Part shown: in pieces, positions 1 through 9,180 of the stretch
Position numbering within the stretch: position 1 is the stretch's first letter
Layout: each line of letters begins with the position of its first letter
NCBI RefSeq assembly: GCF_030553055.1
Contig: NZ_CP130713.1
Coordinates: 4,402,001 to 4,466,000, forward strand
Source: Streptomyces sp. XD-27
Lineage (GTDB): Bacteria; Actinomycetota; Actinomycetes; Streptomycetales; Streptomycetaceae
Length of the DNA stretch: 64,000 nucleotides
Reading direction: 5' to 3'
Program-made: the position numbers and the translations under genes
Notes under the pieces: generated by a model
Database searches by the model: none
Seen by the model: only the letters and a program-made list of their open reading frames with translations
What the model was told of the DNA's origin: nothing

Positions 1-10
1 CTTGGGACAT
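1..10 (-). CDS. 5' end of a gene leaving the window (start codon only)
   Basis: On the minus strand an AAGGAGAGGA ribosome binding site precedes ATG at position 10, followed by two codons before the window edge. It would be divergent from the oxidoreductase at 73. Nothing can be said about the product; the call rests only on the good Shine-Dalgarno sequence. Confidence 0.35.
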
Positions 11-72
11 TCCTCTCCTTTCGGGTACAGAGTGATCAATGCCCTGGACACACCCGATGGAGGAGGCCGGCC

Positions 73-1480
73 ATGACACAGGACACCGATGTCGTCGTCA
101 TCGGGATGGGCGTGGGGGGTGAGCACGTCGCCGGGCGGTTGGCCGAGGCCGGTCTCGACGTCGTCGGGGTGGAGGCGGAACTGGTCGGCGGGGAGTGCCC
201 GTACTGGGCCTGCGTGCCGAGCAAGATGATGATCCGCGCCGGGAACCTCCTCGCCGAGGCCCGGCGCGTCCCCGGCATGGCCGGGCAGGCCTCCGTCACC
301 CCGGACTTCGCGCCCGTCGCGGCCCGGATCCGCGAGGAGGCGACGGACGGCTGGAGCGACCAGGCGGCCGTGGACCGGTTCACCGGCAAGGGCGGACGGT
401 TCGTGCGCGGCCGCGGGCGGCTGGCCGGGCCCGGCCGGGTCGACGTCGACGGCCAGGTGTTCACCGCCGGGCGCGGCGTCGTCCTCGCCACGGGCAGCCG
501 CCCGCAGATCCCGCCCGTACCGGGCCTGGACCAGGTGCCGTACTGGACCAACCGCGACGCGGTCGCGGCCGAGGAGCCGCCCGGCTCGCTGATCGTCCTC
601 GGCGGCGGCGCCGTCGGCTTGGAGCTGGCCCAGGCCTTCGCGCGCTTCGGTACCCGGGTGACCGTCGTCGAGGCCAGGGACCAGCTGCTGCCCGTGGAGG
701 AGCCCGAGGCCGGGGCGCTGCTCGCGGAGGTGCTCGGCGCGGAGGGCATCGCCGTACGCACACGGGCGCGGGCCACCGCCGTACGTCATGGCGGGGACAC
801 CGGGGACACCGGAGGTGCCGGGGTCGTCGGCAACGCCGGGGGCGCCTTCACCCTCACCCTCGACGGGGGCGACCCGATCACCGCCGACCGCCTGCTGGTG
901 GCCACCGGGCGGCGCCCCAACCTGGCCGACCTCGGCCTGGAGACCGTCGGCCTCGACCCGGACGCCCGCGCCCTGTCCGTGGACGGGCAGCTGCGCGCCA
1001 CCGAGGGCGTGTGGGGGTCGGCGACCTCACCGGGGCCGGCGCGTTCACCCATGTGGCGATGTACCAGGCCGAGATCGCCGTACGCGCCATCCTCGGCGCG
1101 CCGGGACCCGGCGCGGACTACCACGCCCTGACGAGGGTCACCTTCACCGATCCCGAGGTCGGCTCCGTCGGACTGACCGAACGTGCGGCCCGCGAGCACG
1201 GGATCCGGGTCCGGACGGGCACCGCCCGGGTGCCCTCGTCGGCGCGCGGCTGGATCCACAAGGTGGGGAACGAAGGCCTGATCAAACTGGTCGAGGACGC
1301 CGACCAGGGGGTGCTGGTCGGTGCCACGTCCGCCGGACCCGCGGGCGGCGAGGTCCTCTACGGGCTCGCCGTGGCGGTGCAGGCGGAGGTGCCCGTCGAC
1401 CGGCTCCGTCACATGATCTACGCCTACCCCACCTTCCACCGGGGGTCGAGGACGCGCTCGCCGCCCTGGCCCGCGGCTGA
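73..1480 (+). CDS. Pyridine nucleotide-disulfide oxidoreductase (lipoamide dehydrogenase/mercuric reductase family), broken by two frameshifts
   Basis: FAD- and NAD(P)-dependent reductase of the group that cycles a CxxxxC disulfide. Visible are the N-terminal FAD-binding glycine stretch (VVVIGMGVGGEHVAG), the redox site GGECPYWACVPSK with both cysteines, the second nucleotide site (VLGGGAVGLELAQ) and the FAD-binding ATEGVW region. The start is ATG 73 behind GGAGGAGG. The frame breaks at a five-G run at 1013-1017, where GVWG should continue as VGDLTGAGAFTHVAMYQAE. It breaks again at a five-G run at 1441-1445, where YAYPTFHRG should continue VEDALAALARG. One added G at each site restores a normal-length protein of about 469 residues. 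The usual C-terminal His-x4-Glu dyad is replaced by a YAYPTFHR-type ending, so the substrate is uncertain. Both lesions look like consensus errors. Confidence 0.8.
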
Positions 1481-1520
1481 CGGCCGCCCGCCCCTCAGCG
1501 GACTCGGCGAACCAGCGGAC

Positions 1521-2231
1521 TCAGCGGACGATCTTGACGCCGAAGCGGGCGCCACCCAGGCCGAACTGGATCGCGCTGTGCATGTGGGCGTACATCTCCA
1601 TGCCCCGGGCGCACACGAGGCCGCCCAGGTCGAGGATGTCGGTCCAGCCGTAGGACTTCAGCAGGTCGGTCGCGACCTGCTTGGCGTCGGCGTCGTCACC
1701 GGCGACGAACATCGTGTGGTCGCCGCCGCCGATGGCCTGCGGATCGACGACGGTCTCCTGCTCCTGCGTGACGAAGGCTTTCACCACGCGAGTCTCGGGC
1801 AGGGCGCGCTGGATCTGCTCTCCGAGGCTGTCGGTGTCGCACGGGTCGAGCTTCGGCATCACGCCCCACGGCGTGAGCCACGGGTGCTCGACCTCGGGGT
1901 TGTAGATGAAGGGGACGGCGTAGTCGATCAGCACCTTCCCCGCCAGCCGGTCGGCGATGGCGGTCAGCGCCCGGACGGCGTTGTGGCCGTCGATGCCGTT
2001 GATGACGAGTTCGTCGGCGGCGGCCGCGGCCTCCGCGAAGGTGGCGAGGCGGATGCCGGGGTGCTCGGCGAGCCACTGTCCGTAGGGCGGGTTGCCCATC
2101 ATGTCGGGCTCGGTGCGGGCGAGGGTGGCCTCGGGGTCGCGGGTGCCGACGATGACGTCGTGGCCGAGCTCGGCGAGCTTGGCGGCGTGCGCGCGGCCAC
2201 CGCCGCCGGTGCCCAGAACTGCGATCTTCAT
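1521..2231 (-). CDS. NADPH-dependent F420 reductase-like protein
   Basis: A 236-residue protein that begins with a Rossmann strand-loop-helix (MKIAVLGTGGGGRAHAAKL) and continues with the GTRDPE segment typical of F420H2:NADP oxidoreductases and related NADP-binding reductases. The likely role is hydride transfer between NADPH and a deazaflavin or an unknown substrate in the cytoplasm. ATG 2231 was chosen because the Rossmann fold starts there; an upstream in-frame ATG would add 38 residues with no domain content. It is divergent from the TetR gene at 2456, which probably controls it. The exact substrate is not visible from sequence. Confidence 0.75.
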   Translation of the reverse strand: MKIAVLGTGGGGRAHAAKLAELGHDVIVGTRDPEATLARTEPDMMGNPPYGQWLAEHPGIRLATFAEAAAAADELVINGIDGHNAVRALTAIADRLAGKVLIDYAVPFIYNPEVEHPWLTPWGVMPKLDPCDTDSLGEQIQRALPETRVVKAFVTQEQETVVDPQAIGGGDHTMFVAGDDADAKQVATDLLKSYGWTDILDLGGLVCARGMEMYAHMHSAIQFGLGGARFGVKIVR

Positions 2232-2386
2232 CTTCGTGACTCCTTGGTGTGGTCCGGAGCGGGACAGGCGCCCCTTCCGCCGATCGATACATTTGTACTG
2301 TAAGCGGCTCTCTGGGGATGCGCAATACGGGCATATGTGTCGCATGTGTGGTGTGTCCGCTGGTTGGAGGTGGACATGGCCAAGCG

Positions 2387-2398
2387 GTACGTCCGTAC
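2387..2398. promoter_or_regulatory. Small inverted repeat between divergent reductase and TetR genes
   Basis: GTACG-TC-CGTAC lies in the 224-bp divergent intergenic region, 58 bp before the TetR start. A five-bp-arm palindrome between a TetR gene and its neighbour is a plausible operator, but arms this short also occur by chance. Confidence 0.3.
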
Positions 2399-2455
2399 TA
2401 CGATGGGCGTCACGACGGAATGGACGCGGACGGAAACCGGAGACCGGAGGCGACG

Positions 2456-3055
2456 ATGGCCGACAAGGCGGCCCCCAAGCGGCGGCGTGATCCCCAGCGG
2501 CGGATCGAGGAGATCGCCGCCGCCACCGAGCGCGTCATCGCCGCGCGCGGCATCGAGGGGCTGACCCACCGGGCCGTCGCCGAGGAGGCGGGGGTGCCGC
2601 TGGGGGCGACCACGTACCACTTCGCCACCAAGGACGACCTCATCGAGGCGGCCCTGCGGCGCTCCGTCGACCGGTACGGCGCCTATCTGGACGATTGGGT
2701 CGCCCAGCGCCCCGGGCTCACCGCCGAGCAGCTCGTGGTCCTGCTCACCGACGTCCTCATGGCCTGCTTCGGGCCGAACCGCGACCAGCACACCGTGGAG
2801 CTGGAGCTCTTCCTGGCCGCGCTGCGCCGCCCCGCGCTGCGGCCGATCGCCGACCGCGACATCGAGCTGACGACCAACGCCCTGCTCGGTTACGTCGACC
2901 AGGACACCGCCGCGGCCGCCGCCACCGCGATGACGGGCCTGACCCTGCGCGGCCTCGCGGGCAGCCGGCCCCCCACCCGTACCGAGGTGGAGTCCGTCCT
3001 GCGGCGCGTCCTCACGCCGAACCCCACCCTGACGCCCGCCCCCACACGCGAGTGA
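2456..3055 (+). CDS. TetR-family transcriptional regulator
   Basis: A 199-residue repressor-type protein. The N-terminal helix-turn-helix is clear (THRAVAEEAGVPLGATTYHF followed by TKDDLIEAAL), and the rest is an alpha-helical ligand-binding and dimerisation domain. ATG 2456 is chosen because GGAGG lies 5 nt upstream; longer in-frame extensions run into the divergent promoter region. It probably regulates the F420-type reductase transcribed away from it, since TetR genes commonly control their divergent neighbour. The ligand is unknown. Confidence 0.85.
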   Translation: MADKAAPKRRRDPQRRIEEIAAATERVIAARGIEGLTHRAVAEEAGVPLGATTYHFATKDDLIEAALRRSVDRYGAYLDDWVAQRPGLTAEQLVVLLTDVLMACFGPNRDQHTVELELFLAALRRPALRPIADRDIELTTNALLGYVDQDTAAAAATAMTGLTLRGLAGSRPPTRTEVESVLRRVLTPNPTLTPAPTRE

Positions 3056-3073
3056 CGGGGCGTCAGGCCGCCG

Positions 3074-4498
3074 TCACGGCAGCGCCAGGCACAGGGCGTC
3101 CAGCGCGGCCCCGTAGGCGTGGTCGGGCGGCGTGCCGTAACCGATGACGAGGCCGTCGCGCGGCGGCATGCCGGCCGCCGGGTGCCGGTAGTCGGAGAGC
3201 CCGTCGAGGGCGAGGCCCAGGCGGCGCGCCGAGCGCAGGGCCGCCGCCTCGGTCCCCGGCGGAAGCTCCAGGACGGCGTGCAGCCCGGCGGCGATGCCGC
3301 TGACCCCGATGTGCGGGGCCCGCTCGGCGAGCGTGGCGACGAGCTGGTCGCGGCGGCGCCGGTAGACCTGGCGCATGCGGCGGAGCTGGCGGTCGTACGC
3401 GCCGCAGGCGATGAAGTCGGCCAGCGTCAGCTGCTCCAGGGCGCTCGACCGCAGTTCGCGGACGCCCTTGGCGGCGAGGACGCTGTCGACGAGCGACTCG
3501 GGTACGGCCATCCACCCCAGCCGCAGGGCGGGGGAGAGGCTCTTACTGGCCGATCCGAGATAGACGACCCGGTCCGGGTCGAGGCCCTGGACGGCGCCGA
3601 TCGGCTGCCGGTCGTAGCGGAACTCGCCGTCGTAGTCGTCCTCCAGCAGCAGGCCGCCGCGGGCGCGGGCCCAGTCGACGACCGCCGCCCGGCGCTCGGC
3701 GGCCAGCGGCCCGCCGGTCGGGTACTGGTGCGCGGGCGTGAGCAGCACGGAGTCGGCGCCGGTGCCGGGCAGTTCGCCGATCCGCGCGCCGCCGGAGTCG
3801 ACCGTGAGGGGGACGGTGTCCAGCCCCGCCCCGGCGAGCAGGTCGCGGTGGAAGCCCAGGCCGTACGACTCGACCGCCACCGTGCCGCGCAGGCACGCGC
3901 CGAGCAGGCGCAGGGCGTGGGCGAACCCGGCGCAGACGATGATCTGGTCGGCGGTGGCGCGTACGCCGCGGGCTCGTGCGAGGTACTCCGCCAGCGCGGT
4001 GCGCAGCTCGTGGCGGCCGCGCGGGTCGCCGACCCCGAACGCCTCGCTCGGCGCGGTGCTCAGCGCGCGCCGCGCGGAGGTGAGCCACGCCGCCCGGGGG
4101 AACGCGGACGCGTCGGGCGAACTGGGCATCAGGTCGTGGACGACGCGGCGCGGGGCCGGGGGCCTGCGGCGTACGGGCGTCGGGGCGCCGGGTTCGGCGC
4201 GCCGGGCGACGTACGTGCCCGACCCCTGGCGGGCGGTGAGCCAGCCCTCGGCGACCAGCTCCGCGTAGGCCTCGCCGACCGTGTTGCGGGCGATGCCGAG
4301 GTCGGCGGCGAAGGACCGGTACGGCGGGAGGCGGACGCCGGGGGACAGTCGGCCGGAGGAGATGGCGTCGCGCAGGGCGCGCATCAGCTGCTCCCTGCGG
4401 TTCCCGGCGCCGTCCAACACCAGGTGCAGATCGGCGCCCGCCCCGGAGTCCGCCTCGGGAGCCGTCCGGGCGCCCGCCCCGGAGTCCGCTGACCGCAT
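3074..4498 (-). CDS. MocR/PdxR-type regulator (GntR HTH fused to aminotransferase fold)
   Basis: A 474-residue fusion. Residues about 25-95 form a GntR winged helix (SSGRLSPGVRLPPYRSFAAD, then ARNTVGEAYAELVAEGWL and GSGTYV). Residues about 110-474 form a class I aminotransferase-like domain with the PLP lysine in YLGSASKSLSPALRLGWM. In MocR regulators this domain senses PLP or an adduct rather than acting as an enzyme. It is divergent from the AhpD-like gene at 4595 with 96 bp between starts, a pairing that suggests direct control of that gene. Length is normal for the family. Confidence 0.88.
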   Translation of the reverse strand: MRSADSGAGARTAPEADSGAGADLHLVLDGAGNRREQLMRALRDAISSGRLSPGVRLPPYRSFAADLGIARNTVGEAYAELVAEGWLTARQGSGTYVARRAEPGAPTPVRRRPPAPRRVVHDLMPSSPDASAFPRAAWLTSARRALSTAPSEAFGVGDPRGRHELRTALAEYLARARGVRATADQIIVCAGFAHALRLLGACLRGTVAVESYGLGFHRDLLAGAGLDTVPLTVDSGGARIGELPGTGADSVLLTPAHQYPTGGPLAAERRAAVVDWARARGGLLLEDDYDGEFRYDRQPIGAVQGLDPDRVVYLGSASKSLSPALRLGWMAVPESLVDSVLAAKGVRELRSSALEQLTLADFIACGAYDRQLRRMRQVYRRRRDQLVATLAERAPHIGVSGIAAGLHAVLELPPGTEAAALRSARRLGLALDGLSDYRHPAAGMPPRDGLVIGYGTPPDHAYGAALDALCLALP

Positions 4499-4532
4499 GC
4501 TCTGCTCCTGCCTCGCCCGTTGCCGTATTGCC

Positions 4533-4547
4533 CCATGGAACCACTGG
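4533..4547. promoter_or_regulatory. Possible MocR operator (CCATGG...CCACTGG)
   Basis: Two similar words, CCATGG at 4533-4538 and CCACTGG at 4541-4547, sit in the middle of the 96-bp divergent region between the MocR regulator and its neighbour. MocR proteins usually bind closely spaced half-sites there. Recognition is by eye only. Confidence 0.25.
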
Positions 4548-4594
4548 AGAATTGCACCCTATCCGTGGCGCATTCGGCCCGTAGTGTTCACGAC

Positions 4595-5047
4595 ATGACA
4601 GCGATTCAGATTCCCCAGCGCATGAACTTCACCGCCGCCGCCCCCAAGGTCTTCAAGGCGGTTCTGACGCTCGACGCGGCCGCCCGTGAAGGGCTCGACC
4701 CGGTGCTGGTCGAACTGGTGCAGATCCGCGCGTCCCAGATCAACCGGTGCGCGTACTGCATCGACTACCACACGGGTGACGCCCGCAAGGCAGGCGAGAC
4801 CGAGGAGCGGATGCATCAGCTCAGCGCCTGGGAGGAGTCCAGCCTCTACAGCGCGAAAGAGCGCGCCGCGCTGGCTCTCACCGAGGCGGTCACCCGGCTG
4901 CCCGAGGGCGTGCCGGACCATGTCTACGACGAGGCGGCCCGGCACTTCGAGGAGTCGGAGCTGGCCCACCTCATCGCGCTGATCTTCACGGTCAACGCCT
5001 GGAACCGGATGAACGTGACCACGCGGAAGACCCCCGGCACGGCGTAA
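4595..5047 (+). CDS. AhpD-like carboxymuconolactone decarboxylase family protein
   Basis: A 150-residue all-helical protein of the AhpD/CMD superfamily. The peroxidatic motif is intact: NRCAYCIDYHTGDARKAGE contains the CxxC pair and the downstream histidine used in thiol-dependent peroxide reduction. The start is ATG 4595, since the conserved helix begins soon after (MTAIQIPQRM); a farther upstream start would run through the promoter. It is divergent from a MocR regulator and convergent with a PadR gene. Role inferred: peroxide or organic hydroperoxide detoxification. Confidence 0.85.
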   Translation: MTAIQIPQRMNFTAAAPKVFKAVLTLDAAAREGLDPVLVELVQIRASQINRCAYCIDYHTGDARKAGETEERMHQLSAWEESSLYSAKERAALALTEAVTRLPEGVPDHVYDEAARHFEESELAHLIALIFTVNAWNRMNVTTRKTPGTA

Positions 5048-5067
5048 CGCCGCAGCTCTTCGGCGGG

Positions 5068-5660
5068 TCAGCCCGCTTCGGGGGCCGCGGCCTCCTCCTG
5101 GGGGCCGCGGCCTCCTCCTGGGGGGCCGCGATCTCTTCCTGGGAAGCCGCGATCTGCTCCGCCGCCCAGGTCGCCCATTCCCGCTGCATGGTCATGAACC
5201 GCAGGCCCCATTCGAGGGTGATGCGGCCGTAGACGGTCAGGCCGGTCCCCTCACCCCACGGGACCGAGTCGTTGATCGCGCGCAGTTCGTCGTGGAACGC
5301 GTCGAAGCGGTCGACAAGCGCCCGAAGATGGTCGAGGGCCTGTTCCTCCCGCACGGTCCCGAGGAGGAAGACGCGGAGCAGCATGTCGCTGCGCCGCACG
5401 GTCACGGGGTCGGTCTCCAGCAGCCAGTGCCGCAGCTCCTCGCGGCCCGCCTCGGTGACGGCGTACTCCTTGCGGCCGCGCGGGCCCTCGGCGGACACCG
5501 ACAGCAGACCGGCGTCGGCGAGGCGGGTCAGCTCCCCGTACAGCTGGCTCTGGGTGGCCGGCCACACGTTCGCCAGCGAGGTCTGAAAGGTCTTGAGCAG
5601 GTCGTACCCGCTTGCCGGACGCTCGGCCAGCAGTCCCAGTACGGCGTGTCGAAGGCTCAT
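5068..5660 (-). CDS. PadR-family transcriptional regulator with a repeated, frameshifted C-terminal tail
   Basis: Winged-helix repressor. The N-terminal domain is typical (MSLRHAVLGLLAERPASGYD, then QLYGELTRLADAGLL and GRKEYAVTEAGREEL), and a C-terminal helical dimerisation domain runs to about residue 175. The tail is built from a 21-bp repeat coding EEAAAPQ-type units. One copy has five G (5100-5104) where the neighbouring copy has six (5120-5125). Adding one G gives a tail ending in EEAAAPEAG and a stop at 5068, which avoids running into the convergent AhpD-like gene; as read, the frame runs on to 4992. ATG 5669 is an alternative start. It likely controls the divergent membrane protein gene at 5758. 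Confidence 0.8.
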
Positions 5661-5676
5661 GCCCGACATCCTACCC

Positions 5677-5745
5677 CCGACATTCCACCTTTGACATGTC
5701 ACCGATGGAGGTTCTAGGTTTCACCTGTCACAACTGGAATGTCGG
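5677..5745. promoter_or_regulatory. Divergent PadR operator region with an 11-bp inverted repeat
   Basis: CCGACATTCCA (5677-5687) is matched exactly by its reverse complement TGGAATGTCGG (5735-5745). Between them lies the perfect palindrome TGACATGTCA (5692-5701). ATGT/ACAT palindromes are typical of PadR operators, and the sites cover both divergent start regions. The right arm overlaps the ribosome binding site of the gene at 5758. Confidence 0.6.
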
Positions 5746-5757
5746 AGGTCGAGCAGC

Positions 5758-6312
5758 ATGTCCCAGGTCCGCGGCTTCATCCCCTGGATCGCGTTCGTCG
5801 TCATGGCCACCCGCATCGGCTGGGGGTACGGCGCTCTGACCGGCCTCGTGCTGGCGGGCGGGCTGCTCGTCGCGGACCGCAGGGCCGGCCGGGCCTGGGG
5901 CGAGTTGGTGATCGAGGTGAGCGGGGTGGGGTTCTTCGCCGTTCTGGGGGGCATGGCGCTCGCCGCCCCCGACTCGCCGCTCAAGGACTACGCCCCCGCG
6001 ATGTCGCTGGCGTGGCTGGGGGCCACCGCGTGGATATCGCTGGCCATACGCAAGCCGTTCACCCTCGGCATCGCCCGCCGCTCGGCGCCGCCCGAGGTGT
6101 GGGGGCTTCCGCTGTTCTACCGGATCAACGCCGTCGTCACCTCGGTGTGGGCCGTCGCGTTCACCCTCAACGCCGCGGCCCTCGCCGTCCTGCTGCACGA
6201 GGCCCCGCACGCGACGGCCGCCGTCATCGCCGTCAAGGTCGCGGGCTTCGCCCTCCCGGCGCTGTTCACCGCCCGCTACCCCGCCATCGCCAAGGCCCGC
6301 GCCGGCGTCTGA
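5758..6312 (+). CDS. Integral membrane protein of unknown function
   Basis: A 184-residue hydrophobic protein with about five predicted transmembrane segments (roughly residues 5-22, 24-40, 52-70, 80-98, and two near 130-175). No catalytic motif or transporter signature was recognised. ATG 5758 has GGAGG 9 nt upstream. The PadR regulator is transcribed divergently and its operator overlaps this gene's ribosome binding site, so the protein is probably induced by a PadR ligand; PadR targets are often membrane or efflux proteins. Confidence 0.7.
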   Translation: MSQVRGFIPWIAFVVMATRIGWGYGALTGLVLAGGLLVADRRAGRAWGELVIEVSGVGFFAVLGGMALAAPDSPLKDYAPAMSLAWLGATAWISLAIRKPFTLGIARRSAPPEVWGLPLFYRINAVVTSVWAVAFTLNAAALAVLLHEAPHATAAVIAVKVAGFALPALFTARYPAIAKARAGV

Positions 6313-6458
6313 GCCGCGATGCGGCGCGCGGCCCCCAAGTCGCCGTGAAACGACGGCACTCTGGTGTCCTGACTCCCCTCCCCTTACCTTGACGGCATCG
6401 AACGGCTTGCCATGTCCTCGTCCGATGAAGTCCGGTGACTTCAGACAAGAGGTGAGTC

Positions 6459-8495
6459 TTGTTCCTCCGCCGCACACGCCTCGTCGCCCTGCTCCTCGGC
6501 CTCCTGGCGGCCATCGCCGCCGGACCCGCGGGGGCGGTACCCGATGCCGCGTCCCGGGCCCCCGGGACGCGGCCGCCCCTCGTCCAGCCGATCGACCCGC
6601 AGCAGTGGCGCAACCCGGATGACATGACGTGGGACGAGTACCGCCCGGTCCCCGGCACCGACTGGGCCGACCCCGACGTCAAGCCCACGAAGCGCACGTT
6701 CAAAGGTGCCCTGGTACTCCTGGACTACCCCGACGAGGAGTTCTCGGTCACCAAGCAGGCAGGCACCGCCCGGTTCGGCAACCCGCTGCCCAGCGCCGCC
6801 GGCATCCCCCGCGACCGAGTGCCCGCCTTCTACCGGGACTTCCTCAACAAGCCCGGTGCGCTCAACCACGGGCACACCATCAACGAGTACTGGATGGAGG
6901 ACTCCGGCGGCCGCGTCGGGGTCGAGCTGACCGCCTTCGGCGTGTACCGCATGCCGTGGAAGTCCTACCAGTACGGCATCGAGCCCGGCATGAACCCCGG
7001 CGCCTGCCCGCGCGGGGACACCTGCGGCAAGGACCTCCGCGCCGACGGCAAGCGCGCCTGGATCGCCGACGTGGGGCCCGGCCGGCCCGCCGACTTCGAC
7101 TTCGTCTTCTATCTCACCGCCGGCGTGGACGAGTCCTCCGCCTGGCAGGAGTTCGGCCCGATGGCATTCGCGTCGCCGCAGGACGTGCCCGCCGCCTGGG
7201 GACCGCCCTCTCCCACCCCGGACGGCGGCAACGCGGCCCGTACCCGCTACGTGCCGTGGACGTCGTGGCAGGCCGCCGCCCGCATCTGGCCCAACGCCGC
7301 GAACGGCTCCTCCACCCAGGCGGAGAGCTCCGGCATGGCCACCTTCGCGCACGAACTCAGCCACATCCTCGGCATAGGGGACAACTACAACAACCCGTAC
7401 GGCACACCGCTGAGCCGGTCCTACACCGGCATCTGGGGCATGCTCTCCCGAGGCTCGTTCAACGGCCCCGGGGGGCCGCACACCCGGTGGCGGATACCCG
7501 CCACCGGCGGCGGCTCGATGGGCGCCCAGCACGTTCTGCGGGACAAGATCAAACTTGGCATCGTCGACGAGAAGAACGTCCTCCGCCTCGACCGCGACGC
7601 CCTGAAGGACTCCGGCCTCGTCGTCGCCCGCGTCACCGCCCGCTCCGCGCCACCGGGCGAGAAGGGGCTCAGCGGCGTCAACATCACCATGGGCCGCGAC
7701 CTGTCCCCGACCTGCGACCGCGAGACCGACCCCCTGTGCGACGGCGGCGGCTACGACAACTACACCGTCGAGGTCGTGGACCGCATGGGCATGGACTCGT
7801 TCACGCCGGACAGCGGAGTACTGCTCAGCAAGACCAAGAACGCGGACCGGGCCCCGTTCGCCTGGGTGGTCGACGCGCACCCCGAGGACATCGACCTGGT
7901 GGACTTCACTCGCCCCGACGGCACCCCGCAGAAGATCACCATCGGCGACTACCGGCAGCTCAGCGACGCGCTCTTCCACGCCGGCGCCGACTCCGGCAGC
8001 TCCTACGAGTACGTCGACGAGGCCAACCGCCTGCACTTCTACGTCCTCAACGTGCGCCGCGACGCGTCAGGAGTGCTCTCGTACGACATCGGTGTGAAGT
8101 CCCTGGACGGCACGGGACCGCAGGCCCGCGGCGTCGACCTCGGACCGGGCACCGCGCAGGGCGACCCCGGATCCGGCCGGGCCCTGTGCACCTTCGACCT
8201 GGCCAACACCGGCCACGCCGCGCCGCGGCCCGCGAACGGCCACCCCGACCCCGTCGCCTCCCACCTCTCCTCCGACATCTACCGGCTCTCCGCGACAGCC
8301 TCCGGCCGCGGCTGGTCCGCCTGGCTCCCCAACCGGCTCGCCACCGCCGCCAACGGCGCCTCGGTCGACGTCGACGTCGCCGTGACCGCGAAAGCGAACG
8401 CCGACCGCAAGGGCAGGATCACCCTCACCGCACGCTCGGAAAGCGACCCGGCCAAGACCGCGAAGGCCACCTGCTCGCTCACGACGTCGCGATAG
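6459..8495 (+). CDS. Secreted M6-type zinc metalloprotease
   Basis: A 678-residue secreted protein. It starts at TTG 6459 behind an AGAGGTGAG ribosome binding site. The signal peptide has an RR pair, then LVALLLGLLAAIAAGPAGA with an AGA cleavage site near residue 26. The zinc site is FAHELSHILGIGDNYNNPYG (HExxH with a later Asp), at about residues 294-313, as in immune-inhibitor-A/M6-like proteases. It probably degrades extracellular protein. The gene stands alone; a strong terminator follows 18 nt after the stop. The M6 assignment is by motif and overall pattern and the C-terminal 200 residues are not assigned. Confidence 0.75.
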   Translation: MFLRRTRLVALLLGLLAAIAAGPAGAVPDAASRAPGTRPPLVQPIDPQQWRNPDDMTWDEYRPVPGTDWADPDVKPTKRTFKGALVLLDYPDEEFSVTKQAGTARFGNPLPSAAGIPRDRVPAFYRDFLNKPGALNHGHTINEYWMEDSGGRVGVELTAFGVYRMPWKSYQYGIEPGMNPGACPRGDTCGKDLRADGKRAWIADVGPGRPADFDFVFYLTAGVDESSAWQEFGPMAFASPQDVPAAWGPPSPTPDGGNAARTRYVPWTSWQAAARIWPNAANGSSTQAESSGMATFAHELSHILGIGDNYNNPYGTPLSRSYTGIWGMLSRGSFNGPGGPHTRWRIPATGGGSMGAQHVLRDKIKLGIVDEKNVLRLDRDALKDSGLVVARVTARSAPPGEKGLSGVNITMGRDLSPTCDRETDPLCDGGGYDNYTVEVVDRMGMDSFTPDSGVLLSKTKNADRAPFAWVVDAHPEDIDLVDFTRPDGTPQKITIGDYRQLSDALFHAGADSGSSYEYVDEANRLHFYVLNVRRDASGVLSYDIGVKSLDGTGPQARGVDLGPGTAQGDPGSGRALCTFDLANTGHAAPRPANGHPDPVASHLSSDIYRLSATASGRGWSAWLPNRLATAANGASVDVDVAVTAKANADRKGRITLTARSESDPAKTAKATCSLTTSR

Positions 8496-8512
8496 CACCC
8501 GCAGTGCGCCAA

Positions 8513-8539
8513 GGGCCCGGCCGCTCGGCGGCCGGGCCC
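8513..8539 (+). terminator. Rho-independent-type terminator after the M6 protease
   Basis: A 12-bp perfect stem GGGCCCGGCCGC, loop TCG, and matching arm, followed by TCTTCCTC. It lies between the protease gene and the convergent TetR gene and could serve both. Confidence 0.75.
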
Positions 8540-8595
8540 TCTTCCTCGCAATGATCCTGCGGGACTTTGTACGGTTCTGATGGAGCGTCGGGCGC

Positions 8596-9180
8596 TCAGA
8601 GGGAGTCCAGCCAGGCGGTCAGCCGGGCCCCCTGACGGGCCATGATCTCCGGATCCCGCAGCGCGTTGGTCAGCAGCGACATCCCCTGGTACGCGCCCAC
8701 CAGCGTCAGGGCGAGCTCGTCCGGGTCGGGCAGGCCCATCTCGCGGAACTGGCGTTCCACCCAGTCCAGCAGCAGCCGGATGACGCTGCCCGCCTCCGCG
8801 TCGAGCCCGCCCTCCGCGCGCTTGTCCAGTTCCGCGGCGAGTGTCCCGGTGGGGCAGCCGTAGCGGGCCGCGAGCTCACGCTGCCCGACCCAGCCCTGTA
8901 CGAGGCGCTTGAGGCGCTCCCGCGGGTCCGGCAGCCGGTCCAGCTCGCCGGTGATGATCTCCAACTGGCGGGTGTGCTCGGCGAGCGCCGCCGCGACCAG
9001 TTCGTCCTTGGTCTTGAAGTAGTAGTAGACGTTGCCCGTCGGGACGTCGGCGGCGCGCGCGATGTCGGCGATGGTGGTGCGCTCGACGCCCTGCTGGTGC
9101 ACCACCTGGGCCGCGGCGGCCATCAGGCGCTGCCGCTTGGCTCCGGCGGTCCTGGCTCTCGGATTCTGTGAGTCAGTCAC
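8596..9180 (-). CDS. TetR-family transcriptional regulator
   Basis: A 194-residue repressor with an N-terminal helix-turn-helix (TTIADIARAADVPTGNVYYY, FKTKDELV). The start is GTG 9180, which lies inside a perfect 8-bp-arm palindrome; there is no good ribosome binding site, so a leaderless or weakly translated transcript is possible. It is divergent from the NmrA-like reductase at 9256 with only 75 bp between, and very likely represses both itself and that gene. Confidence 0.85.
   Translation of the reverse strand: MTDSQNPRARTAGAKRQRLMAAAAQVVHQQGVERTTIADIARAADVPTGNVYYYFKTKDELVAAALAEHTRQLEIITGELDRLPDPRERLKRLVQGWVGQRELAARYGCPTGTLAAELDKRAEGGLDAEAGSVIRLLLDWVERQFREMGLPDPDELALTLVGAYQGMSLLTNALRDPEIMARQGARLTAWLDSL

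Noticed and set aside
3119..4492. Long open frames antisense to real genes (for example opposite the MocR, S9, DnaX, PBP, ArsA and Acs genes)
   Set aside because: They arise from GC-biased third codon positions; no domain, membrane or start signals support them.
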